Assembly (NCBI GenBank): GCA_001311545.1
Contig: BBBL01000100.1
Location: forward strand, 1-6,122
Source of the DNA: Thermus kawarayensis JCM 12314
GTDB taxonomy: Bacteria > Deinococcota > Deinococci > Deinococcales > Thermaceae
Direction: 5' to 3'
DNA length: 6,122 nt
Positions 1 through 6,122 of this stretch are shown here, one piece after another. Below the pieces are notes generated by a model. The model searched no databases. It was not told where the DNA came from and was given only the letters and a program-made list of their open reading frames with translations. The translations under genes were made by a program, and so were the position numbers. Within the stretch, counting starts at the first letter, position 1. Each line of letters starts with the position of its first letter.

Positions 1-1
1 G

Positions 2-94
2 GAAGCCCTGGCCCTGGACCTGGCCCTCACCGCCCACGAGGCCCCCTTGGTGGGCGGCACGGTCTACGGGGTAGCCCTGGCAGTAAGCTTCTAG
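2..94 (+). CDS. C-terminal end of an unidentified protein, possibly an outer-membrane beta-barrel
   Basis: Only the last 30 codons are present, read in frame 2 to a TAG at 92-94; the gene starts before the window. The frame is chosen because its third codon positions are nearly all G or C, as in the other genes here, while the other frames give Gly/Pro/Arg-rich shadow translations. The peptide ends VGGTVYGVALAVSF. Its last ten residues alternate small or polar with hydrophobic side chains and finish in Phe. This pattern matches the last strand of outer-membrane beta-barrel proteins, whose terminal aromatic residue is read by the Bam machinery. A barrel next to a lipoprotein gene would make sense, but 30 residues cannot identify the family and a cytoplasmic protein is not excluded. 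The next gene starts 10 bases on and its ribosome binding site overlaps this stop, so the two are probably co-transcribed. Confidence 0.55.
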   Translation, partial: EALALDLALTAHEAPLVGGTVYGVALAVSF

Positions 95-103
95 GAGGTG
101 ATC
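93..103 (+). promoter_or_regulatory. Near-perfect Shine-Dalgarno for the lipoprotein gene
   Basis: AGGAGGTGATC is complementary over 11 bases to the usual bacterial 16S rRNA 3' tail (GATCACCTCCT). The GGAGG core (94-98) lies 6 bases before the GTG at 105, which fixes that start despite the non-ATG codon. The site overlaps the preceding gene's TAG (92-94), so a ribosome finishing that gene stops on the site used for the next. Confidence 0.85.
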
Positions 104-104
104 T

Positions 105-661
105 GTGAAGCGCGTTTTCTTCCTGGCAAGCCTTACCCTGGTCCTCGCGGCCTGTAGCGGCCACACGGTCCACCGGCTGGAGGTGGACCTCCTGAGCTTC
201 GTCCCCGAGGGAAGCCGCACCGGCACCCTCAGCCTCACCCAAACCGAGGTGTACCTGCCGAGGACCGCGCCGGGCAGGAAATCCCCGTGCGGGGAGAGGA
301 GGCCCTAGAGGACGGGCGGATCGCCCTCCAAGTGAGGCTTCAGAACACGGGTACCCTTCCCGCGGACCTTGCCCTCGAGGTCCGGGCGGGCCCCCGGGAC
401 GATACCGACCTCTACGACGGCACGGGAGGGGACTTCGCCGTGAAAACCGCCTCCCTCACCCTGAGCCCTGGGGAGGCAGGAACCCTGGACGGAAGCCTCG
501 CCATAGGGCCCGGCGACCCCCTCTACGCCCTCATCAAGAGGGGCACCTTCCGCCTCGGGGCCCGGGTTCAGGTGAGGAGTGGCGATGAGGTGCGCTACGC
601 CCTGGAGAAGGCCGAGGTGGTCCTCCGCCTGAGGTTTTTCAACCTGATCCCCAGCCCCTAG
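105..661 (+). CDS. Small secreted lipoprotein of unknown function (one frameshift in this sequence)
   Basis: The protein starts at GTG 105 with [17 protein letters not shown], a lipoprotein signal peptide: a short basic N-terminus, a hydrophobic core and an LAAC lipobox. Signal peptidase II would cut before Cys17, leaving a lipid-anchored mature protein of about 169 residues outside the cytoplasmic membrane. The frame breaks near base 260. Frame 0 runs to ...TEVYLP and then goes wrong, while frame 2 continues [19 protein letters not shown] to the TAG at 659-661. Adding one base (CCG to CCGG) restores a 185-residue protein. The mature part is rich in short beta-type stretches ([36 protein letters not shown]), which suggests an Ig-like or similar beta sandwich. 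I do not recognise a named family. Its partner may be the possible barrel protein encoded just upstream. Its stop overlaps that of mfd on the other strand. Confidence 0.8.
658..661. other. Shared CTAG: overlapping stop codons of the convergent lipoprotein and mfd genes
   Basis: The palindrome CTAG supplies the lipoprotein's TAG on the + strand (659-661) and mfd's TAG on the - strand (658-660). There is no space for a terminator between the two genes, so each transcript must end inside or beyond its neighbour. Confidence 0.9.
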
Positions 662-3591
662 CGGTCGGCGAAGAGGTAGAGGGCCTCCATCAAGGCCTCG
701 GGATAGTCCCGGGGCCTAAGGCCTTTCTTCTCCAGGCGGAAGCCCGGGGGGTACTGGGTGGGCTCCACCCGGAAGGGGAGGCCCTTGAGGCCCCGGGCAT
801 CGTAGTCCAGGGGGTAGCGGGGGAAGACCACCTCCAGGTGGGTGAGGCCCTCCGCGATGGACACCACCCCCTTTCTCTCCGCCACCAGGCGGAGGCGGGT
901 GAGGTTGACGAAGTTCTCCGCCTCCTCAGGGAGAGGCCCGTAGCGCTCCCTTAGCTCCCGCACCAGGCGGGAGACCTCGGCGAGGCTTTCCGCCTCGGCG
1001 AAGCGGCTGTAGTAGCGGCTCCGGGCCTCGAGGCTCGGGACGTACTCGGCGGGCAAGCGGGCGGAGACCCCCAGGTCCAGGGTGACGTGGGGCCTCTCCT
1101 CCTTCACCTCCCCCTTGAGCCTCCTCAAGGCCTCCTCCAGAAGCTCCGTGTAGACCTCGAGGGAAAGGGCCCGGATGTGCCCGTGCTGCTCGGGGCCCAA
1201 GAGGTTTCCCACCCCCCTTATCTCCATGTCCCGCTCCGCCAAAAAGTGGCCCGAACCCAGGTCCGAGAGGTCGGCGATGGCGGCGAGGCGCTTTTCCGCC
1301 CCCTCGGTGAGGCGGGGCGGGTGGAAGAGGTAGGCGTAGGCCTCCTCCTCCCTCCGCCCCACCCGGCCCCGGAGCTGGTACAAGGTGGCGAGGCCCAGCC
1401 GGTCCGCCCGCTCAATGAGGATGGTGTTCGCCTCGGGCACGTCCAGCCCCGCCTCGATGATGGTGGTGGCGAGGAGGAGGTCGTACGCCCCCTCGGCGAA
1501 GAGGAGCATGGTCTCCTCTACGAGGCCCTCGGGCATCTGGCCGTGGACCACCCCGATGCGGGCCTCGGGGACAAGGTTTTCCAGAAAGCGCCTCCTGGCC
1601 TCTATGGAGGCCACCCGGTCGTGGACGTAGAAGACCTTGCCCCCTCGCGCAAGCTCCAGGAGGATGGCCTCCCGCACCAAAAGGGGGTCAAAGGGGGCGA
1701 GGAAGGTCTTGATGGCTTCCTGCCGGGAGGTGGGGTCTTTATGCTGGAGAGGTCCTTCAGGCCCACCAGGGCGGAGTAGAGGGTGCGGGGGATGGGGGTG
1801 GCGGAGAGGTAGAGGGTGTCCACGTTCTCCTTGAGCTCCCGGATCCGCTCCTTCTGGGCCACCCCGAAGCGGTGCTCCTCGTCCACGATGAGGAGGCCGA
1901 GGTCCTTAAAGCGCACGTCAGGCTGGAGGAGGCGGTGGGTGCCGATGACGATGTCCACCGTGCCCTGGGCCAGGCCCTCAGGAGGGCCTCCTCCTCCTTC
2001 GGGGGGGTGAAGCGGGAAAGGACCCCCACCCTCACGGGAAGCCCCCGGAAGCGCTCCCTAAAGGTCTTCCCGTGCTGCTCGGCGAGAAGGGTGGTGGGCA
2101 CCAGGAAGGCCACCTGGGCCCCGTGCCCCACCACCCGGTGGGCGGCCCTGAGGGCCACCTCGGTCTTGCCGAAGCCCACGTCCCCCGAGATCAGGCGGTC
2201 CATGGGGTGGGGGCTTTCCAGGTCGCGGAGGACCTCCTCCAGGGCCTGCCTCTGGTCGGGGGTGAGCTCGTAGGGGAAGCCCTCCTCCACCAAGGGGTCC
2301 CAGTCGGGCAAGGGGGGGAAGGCCCGGCCGGGGGTGGCCTTCCTCTTGGCGTGAAGGACAAGAAGGCGCTGGGCCAGCTCCTCCACGTCCTTCCTCGCCC
2401 GCTCCTTGGCCCGTTGCCACTCGTTCTTTCCCAGGGAGGAAAGCTCCGGGGGGTCGTCCGTGGTGCCGGGGTGGCGCTTGAGGAGGGGAAGCTGCTCCAC
2501 GGGCAGGTAGAGCCTTCCCTCCCCCCGGTAGCGGAGGACCAGGTAGTCCCGCTTGACCCCCAGAACCTCCCGGGTCTCCAGGCCCAGGAACTGGCCGATG
2601 CCGTGCTCGGGGTGGATGAGGAAGTCCCCCGGGGAAAGGGCCCCGGGGTCACTAAGCCCCTCCCCCGCCCTAAGCCTCGCCCGCGCGCTCCCCGTGGCGA
2701 AGACCAGGGCCTCGGTGAGGAAGACGTCCTCGCCCCACTTGGCCCCCCCCTCAAAGCTTCCCCAAAGGAGGGTAAGCCTCCCCTTGGGACCGGGAAAGCG
2801 TTCCTGGACCAAGGGAGAGAAGGCCTGGAGGCGCCTTTTCAAGTAGTCCAGGGTGCGGGCGTGGGCCACGAAGAGGTGGACCCGCTTCCCCTCCTTAAGC
2901 CACTGGGCCAGGTCCCTCTCCAGGGCCTTTAAGCTCCCCCGGTAGGGGCAAGGGGTTCCACCCCAAGCTCCAGAGGAGGAAGCTCCAGTCCGCTCCCCAG
3001 GGCCACCAGGGGCCTTCCCGAGAGGAGGGGCCAAAGGGCCTTGGGGGCCAGGGCGGGGGTGTCCAGGTACACGGGCCCGGGGAAGTGGAGGATTTTTTTG
3101 GGAGGTGAAGCCTCCGCCTTACCGGGCTTGGGCAGGAGGAGGTGGCGCCTCCTCTCCTCTCCCCCAACGAGAAGCCTCTCCAGCTCGTCCCCGAAAAACT
3201 CCAGGCGGACCTCACCCAGCTCCACCACCTCCCCCAAGACCCGGTAGTCCTCGTCCCGGGCGTAGCCCATCTTGAGAAGGCGGGAAAGGAGGGCCTCCCT
3301 GGGGTAGGGGCGGCCTACCTCCAGAAGGAGGCGCCAGGCCTCCGGATCCTCGGGGAAGGGGCTTAGGGCCTCCTCGTAGGAGAAGAGAAAGAGGGCCTTC
3401 TCCTCCAGGGCCTCGAGGCCCGGGTTCACGTAGACCCTGGCCCCAAAGGCGGAGAGGTCCTGGTAGCGCCTTAGCTTCTCCTCGGGAACCAGAAGGAGGG
3501 CGGGGGGCGTTTCGCGGGCGAAAAGAAGGGCCGCCACCACCTGCGGAAGCGCCAGGCGGTGGCCGTAGAGCCTTTCCAGGGCGATCTCCAT
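658..3591 (-). CDS. mfd: Transcription-repair coupling factor Mfd (TRCF), three frameshifts in this sequence
   Basis: Mfd is a cytoplasmic DNA translocase that removes RNA polymerase stalled at DNA damage and recruits UvrA for excision repair. The repaired protein is 978 residues. Order: N-terminal UvrB-like module (1 to about 310); CarD-like RNA-polymerase-interacting domain (about 320-375, with [14 protein letters not shown]); then two helicase lobes with GDVGFGKT (470-477, Walker lysine K476), DEEH (571-574), [29 protein letters not shown] and QLRGRVGR (740-747). A C-terminal TRCF domain ends ALYLFADR. Single-base losses break the frame at 2945-2948 (after residue 216), 1975-1977 (near 539) and 1716 (near 626); adding one base at each joins the motifs without a gap. 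ATG 3591 is chosen because it follows the degV stop by 27 bases and begins [10 protein letters not shown]. An in-frame TTG at 3615 is possible. No clear Shine-Dalgarno precedes either. The N-terminal part is about 150 residues shorter than in E. coli Mfd. Confidence 0.97.
3408..3421. repeat. 14-bp palindrome centred on CCTCGAGG
   Basis: GGGCCTCGAGGCCC inside mfd is a perfect palindrome sharing its core with the 28-bp one in the glycosyltransferase gene. In mfd it encodes Gly-Leu-Glu-Ala. Confidence 0.8.
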
Positions 3592-3599
3592 GCCGCCAC

Positions 3600-3613
3600 G
3601 GCCCCGAAGGGCC
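3600..3613 (-). other. cUUCGg tetraloop hairpin in the degV-mfd gap
   Basis: On the minus strand GGCCC-TTCG-GGGCC forms a perfect 5-bp stem closed by C-G around a UUCG loop, an exceptionally stable RNA tetraloop. It lies between the degV stop (3619-3621) and the mfd ATG (3591), with 8 bases (GTGGCGGC) between stem and start codon. There is no T-run, so it does not look like an intrinsic terminator. It could mark an RNA processing or stability point, or tune mfd translation. Confidence 0.6.
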
Positions 3614-3618
3614 AACGG

Positions 3619-4454
3619 CTATTCTACCGCGTAGGCGTGGACCGCCAAGCCCCTAGGCCCACGTTGGCGGCGATGGTGGCCCCCGAGCGGGTGATCCGTC
3701 CCCGCTCCAGGCGCAAGGCGCTCTCCAGGCCCCGCTTTAGACCCTCAATCCACTCGCTTTGGGCCTCGGAGTGGGCGATGGTGATGCGGGCGGTGCGCCC
3801 TTTGAACTCGGAGACCACCAGGCGGGCCAGGGTTTCGGGCACGGCGTTCTCCCGAACCACCCGGAGGAAGCGGATATGCCCCTTCTCAATGCGCAGGATG
3901 GGCCTCAAGCCCAGGAGGTTCCCCACCACCTCGCCAAACCGGGGCAGGCGGCCGTTCCGGGCCAGGTGGGAGAGGTCGGCCACGCTGAAGTAGAGGCTGG
4001 AGCGCTTGAGCCTCTCCATCTCCCGCACCACCGCCTCTTCCTCCGCCCCTTGCCTTAGCATCTCCACCGCCCGGAGGACCATGGCTCCAAGCCCGGCGGA
4101 GACCATCCCCGAGTCCACCACCCGGATGCGGGTGGGAGCCACCCTTAAGGCCGCCTCCCGGGCCCTTTCCACGGTCTTGGAGAGCTCGCCGGAGGCGTGA
4201 AGGGAAAGGAGCCGGTCGTACACCTGCAGGTGGCGCTCGTAGACCTCGGCGAAGTCCTCCACGCTGGGAGGCTCGGTCACGGGCTCGGCCCCGGCGCGCA
4301 TGGCCTGGTAAAGGGCATCGGGGGTGAGCTCCTGCCAGTCCTTGTAGCGGCGCCCGGCCAGGTGCACGTAGATGGGCACCAGGCCCACGGCCTCTTCCTG
4401 GAGAATCTTGGGGGAGAGGTCCGAAGCGGTGTCGGTCACCAGCCCTAGGTCCAC
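3619..4454 (-). CDS. DegV-family fatty-acid-binding protein (FakB-like), one frameshift near the end
   Basis: DegV/FakB proteins are soluble carriers holding one fatty acid; in organisms with FakA they present it for phosphorylation to acyl-phosphate. Visible family signatures: N-terminal LVTDTASDLS, the TEPPSVEDF loop, SGELSKTVERAREAA, VVDSGMVSAGLGAM, HLARNGRLPR, LRPILRIEKG and AHSEAQ. The start is taken as GTG 4454, giving MDLGLVTDTASDL with the usual spacing of Met before VTD, and a -10 element lies 9 bases upstream. ATG 4463 in the same frame is the alternative. As written, the frame ends at 3624 (...AWRSTPTR). Adding one C at 3645-3646 gives ...NVGLGAWAVHAYAVE with a stop at 3619-3621 and 278 residues, the family's normal size. 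No FakA gene is in the window. It heads a likely operon with mfd, although no functional link between the two is established. Confidence 0.9.
3621..3648 (-). promoter_or_regulatory. Weak candidate internal promoter for mfd
   Basis: TAGAAT (3626-3621, minus strand) matches the -10 consensus at five of six bases. TTGGCG (3648-3643) is a possible -35 with a 16-base spacer. If the missing base in the degV tail is restored, the element reads TTGGGC with a 17-base spacer. The bases also encode the end of DegV, so the match may be chance. It would give mfd its own short-leader transcript. Confidence 0.25.
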
Positions 4455-4463
4455 GCCCCCCAT

Positions 4464-4472
4464 CTTATACCA
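4464..4472 (-). promoter_or_regulatory. Extended -10 promoter for degV (leaderless type)
   Basis: Minus-strand TGG-TATAAG (4472-4464) is an extended -10 element (TGn plus TATAAT at five of six). I see no convincing -35, as is common for extended -10 promoters. Exactly 9 bases separate its end from GTG 4454, so transcription would begin about three bases before the start codon, giving an essentially leaderless mRNA. This supports GTG 4454 over ATG 4463, which touches the -10 element. Confidence 0.55.
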
Positions 4473-4490
4473 GGTCAAAACACCCTCCCC

Positions 4491-4496
4491 TATAAT
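4491..4496 (+). promoter_or_regulatory. TATAAT -10 promoter for pcp (leaderless type)
   Basis: A perfect TATAAT ends 9 bases before the pcp ATG at 4506, placing the start of transcription at about 4503. No good -35 lies 16-19 bases upstream. The purine stretch GGAGG (4500-4504) sits one base from the ATG, too close for a normal Shine-Dalgarno, so initiation on a leaderless mRNA fits better. The -35 zone of this promoter would fall on the degV -10 element. Confidence 0.6.
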
Positions 4497-4505
4497 GGCG
4501 GAGGC

Positions 4506-5082
4506 ATGCTTCTGGTCACCGGCTTTGAGCCCTTTGGGGGCCTGGCCCACAACCCCTCCCAGGCCATCCTCGCCCTCCTGCCCGAGGCCTTGGGAGGCGT
4601 TCCCCTGCGCAAGGCCCTCCTCCCCGTGGACACCGAGAAGGTAGGGGGGTCCTTCAGGTCCTGTATGCGGAAAGGCCCCGGGCGGTGCTCCATCTGGGAC
4701 TTGCCGAGGGCAGGCCCCTTCTTTCCCTGGAGCGCCTGGCGGTCAATCTCCTGGACTTTGAACGCCCCGACAACGGGGGGAAAAGGCTTCAGGATACCCC
4801 GGTGATCCCAGGGGGCCCCTGGCCCTCGAGGCCCGATTTCCCCTCAAGCGCATCCTTTCCCGCTGGCGGGAGGCGGGGATTCCCGGAAGGCAAAGCCTCT
4901 CCGCAGGGAGCTACCTCTGCAACCAGGTCTTCTACCTCTCCCTGTACCATCTGCCCGAAAGCGTCCCCGTGGGCTTCATCCACCTGCCCCCAGACGAAAC
5001 CCTGGCCCTGGCCAAAGGAGGGGGTTACGTGCCCCTCAAGGAGCAGGCCCGGGCGGTGAGGATGGCCTTGGAGGACCTGTGA
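4506..5082 (+). CDS. pcp: Pyrrolidone-carboxylate peptidase (pyroglutamyl peptidase I), two frameshifts in this sequence
   Basis: This cytoplasmic cysteine peptidase (family C15) removes N-terminal pyroglutamate from peptides. The start MLLVTGFEPFGGLAHNPSQ is the family's opening, including the GFEPF-N-P pattern. The catalytic triad is present after repair: Glu76 in SLERLAVN, Cys139 in GSYLCNQ and His160 in GFIHLPPDE. The frame breaks at 4644-4649 and at 4816-4819 (CCCC, one C missing: GGP then LALEARFPL). At the first site either a G or an A may be missing (VGGVLQ or VGEVLQ). The repaired protein is 192 residues, the usual length for Thermus as I recall it, ending ARAVRMALEDL at TGA 5080-5082. 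It is divergent from degV and its stop overlaps the next gene's start, so the pair is probably an operon. No signal peptide is visible. Confidence 0.96.
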
Positions 5083-6122
5083 GGGTTCTCTTCCTCACGG
5101 ACGCCCAGCGCATCGGCGGGAGCGAGGTCTACCTAAGGGAGATGCTCCCCCGGCTTAGGCGCCTCGGCCTCGAGGCCGAGGCGCCCTGCCCATGGCCGAG
5201 GGCAACCACTCCATCCGGGAAGCCTTGGCGGGCCAGGGGGTCCCGGTCCACGCCTACCAGCATTTAGGAGAACTTCCCCAGGACGTGGACCAGGTGGTGG
5301 CCTCCGCCTGGTACCCGCAAAGCTACCGCCGCTTCTTCGCCCGCTATCCCAGGCTCACCCTCCTGATCCACGACCAGGTGGAGGTTTTCTACCCTTCGGG
5401 GGGCGCTACCTCTACCGCCTGGGCTACCGGCTCCTCCAGGTACCCAATCTAAGGCGGGCCAAAGCGGTCCTCACCGTCTCCCGCTGGGCAGCCCGGTGGC
5501 TTGAGGAGGTGCACGGGGTTAAAGGGGTACGCGCCGTGCCCAACGGAGTGGACACGGAACGCTTCCGGCCACCCCTTCCCGGGGAGAAAGAGGCTCTTAG
5601 AGCGCGGTATGGCCTCGGCGGTCCCGCCGTCCTCGTCTCCGCCCGCATGAGCCCGGAGAAGAACCACCTGGCCGTCCTCCTCACCGCAAGGCTCCTTCCC
5701 CAGGTAGACTTTCTCCTGGTGGGGACCGGGGAGCTTCTGGGCCTTTGGCGCAAGACGGCAAGCTTTTGCGGCTTGGGAACGTGCGCTTCCTGGGCCGGCG
5801 GGAGGACATGCCGGAGCTCTACCGGGCGGTGGACGCCGTCCTTCTCCCCACCCTGGGGGAGAACCAGAGCCTGGCCACCCTCGAGGCCATGGCCTCCGGC
5901 CTCCCCGTGGTCACCACACCCATCCCGGCCCAGGCGGAGCTCATCCAGGACGGCCTCACCGGCAGGCTCGTCCCCCCTCACCCCAGGCGGCTGGCCCAGG
6001 CCCTCCGGGAGGCTAGCCCGGAGCTTGGGAAACGAGCGCGGACCTTCGTGGAGCAATCTCACACACTGGAGGACGCCGCCCAGAAGCTTGCCCAGGCTCT
6101 ACAAGAGATCCAGGAGGAGGGA
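5079..6122 (+). CDS. GT4-family glycosyltransferase, three frameshifts, 3' end outside the window
   Basis: The start is GTG 5079, overlapping the pcp stop as GTGA, an arrangement typical of translational coupling. The N-terminus MRVLFLTDAQRIGGSEVYLR has the first Rossmann strand and GG-E loop of GT4 (GT-B fold) enzymes. Later come VLTVSRWAARWLEEVHGVKG, VPNGVDTERFRP, SARMSPEKNHL, LLVGTGELL, VRFLGRREDMPELYRAVDAV and the donor-site EX7E motif in GENQSLATLEAMASGLPVV (Glu262 and Glu270). These enzymes move a sugar from a nucleotide-sugar donor to a lipid, polysaccharide or small acceptor at the cytoplasmic face. Donor and acceptor cannot be read from sequence. Single-base losses lie near 5184-5186, 5398-5403 and 5742-5743; repairing them gives 349 codons still open at the last base. 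The family is usually 350-380 residues, so the stop should be close. Cell-envelope or exopolysaccharide synthesis is the likeliest role. Confidence 0.92.
5158..5185. repeat. Perfect 28-bp GC-rich palindrome inside the glycosyltransferase gene
   Basis: The 14 bases from 5158 (GGCGCCTCGGCCTC) are the exact reverse complement of the 14 from 5172 (GAGGCCGAGGCGCC). The centre is CCTCGAGG. As RNA it could fold into a 12-bp stem with a 4-base loop about 80 bases after the start codon. It encodes RLGLEAEA and ends where the first frameshift of the gene is placed. Confidence 0.9.

Noticed and set aside
93..103. A match to the complement of the 16S rRNA 3' end, which could suggest an rRNA fragment.
   Set aside because: The match is limited to the anti-Shine-Dalgarno region and stands at the correct distance from a start codon.
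1087..2932. Long plus-strand open frames opposite mfd (1087-1779, 2072-2932).
   Set aside because: They are antisense shadows of GC-rich codons; translations are Gly/Pro/Leu-rich without motifs, while the minus strand carries all helicase motifs.
658..3591. mfd as a decayed pseudogene, or as a set of split domain proteins.
   Set aside because: All three breaks are single-base losses with every motif intact, and neighbouring genes show the same damage, so error is more likely.
3600..3613. The hairpin as an intrinsic terminator of degV.
   Set aside because: It has no T-run after the stem and lies only 8 bases before the mfd start.
4463..4550. Longer degV starts at 4550 and ATG 4463.
   Set aside because: The first runs into pcp and adds 32 residues before the normal family start; the second touches the -10 element. 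GTG 4454 fits both promoter and family alignment.
4644..5403. Programmed frameshifting at the G6 runs in pcp and the glycosyltransferase; Thermus is known to use slippage in dnaX.
   Set aside because: Slippage signals would not be expected ten times in six kilobases, and no stem-loop or alternative product fits consistently.
5424..6062. A 212-residue minus-strand open frame.
   Set aside because: It is the shadow of the glycosyltransferase, whose plus-strand frame has the EX7E and other GT4 motifs.
1..6122. CRISPR array, insertion sequence, tRNA, attachment site or a new defence system.
   Set aside because: No spaced direct repeats, transposase motifs, tRNA-like cloverleaf or terminal repeats were seen; the genes belong to ordinary families.

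Overview
The window is about 68% G+C with strong G/C bias at third codon positions. Its proteins look like those of Thermus: a compact Mfd of about 978 residues, a 192-residue pyrrolidone-carboxylate peptidase, and promoters suited to leaderless mRNAs. I infer a Thermus species or close relative, probably not T. thermophilus itself because the peptidase differs from the version I recall at many residues. That is recall, not a search.

Layout. 1-94 (+): last codons of a gene ending in Phe, possibly an outer-membrane barrel. 105-661 (+): a small lipoprotein with an exceptionally good Shine-Dalgarno. 3591-658 (-): mfd, the transcription-repair coupling factor, convergent with the lipoprotein; the two stop codons share one CTAG. 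4454-3619 (-): a DegV-family fatty-acid-binding protein, upstream of mfd in a likely operon. 4464-4505: a very short divergent promoter region. 4506-5082 (+): pcp, pyrrolidone-carboxylate peptidase. 5079-6122 (+): a GT4 glycosyltransferase overlapping pcp by GTGA and running off the end.

The dominant peculiarity is that every gene with substantial sequence here is broken by single-base shifts: one in the lipoprotein, three in mfd, one in degV, two in pcp and three in the glycosyltransferase, ten in all. Every one is repaired by adding back one base, and most lie in or beside short runs of one base. All motifs are intact on both sides. Ten same-direction deletions across housekeeping genes point to sequencing or assembly error, not pseudogenes. 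Gene calls below are the reconstructed genes; residue numbers refer to the repaired proteins.

I see no CRISPR array, insertion sequence, rRNA, tRNA or new defence system. The most interesting non-gene signals are a perfect 28-bp palindrome early in the glycosyltransferase gene, repeated use of the octamer palindrome CCTCGAGG (seven copies), matched back-to-back leaderless promoters between degV and pcp, and the stop-on-stop CTAG of the convergent pair.
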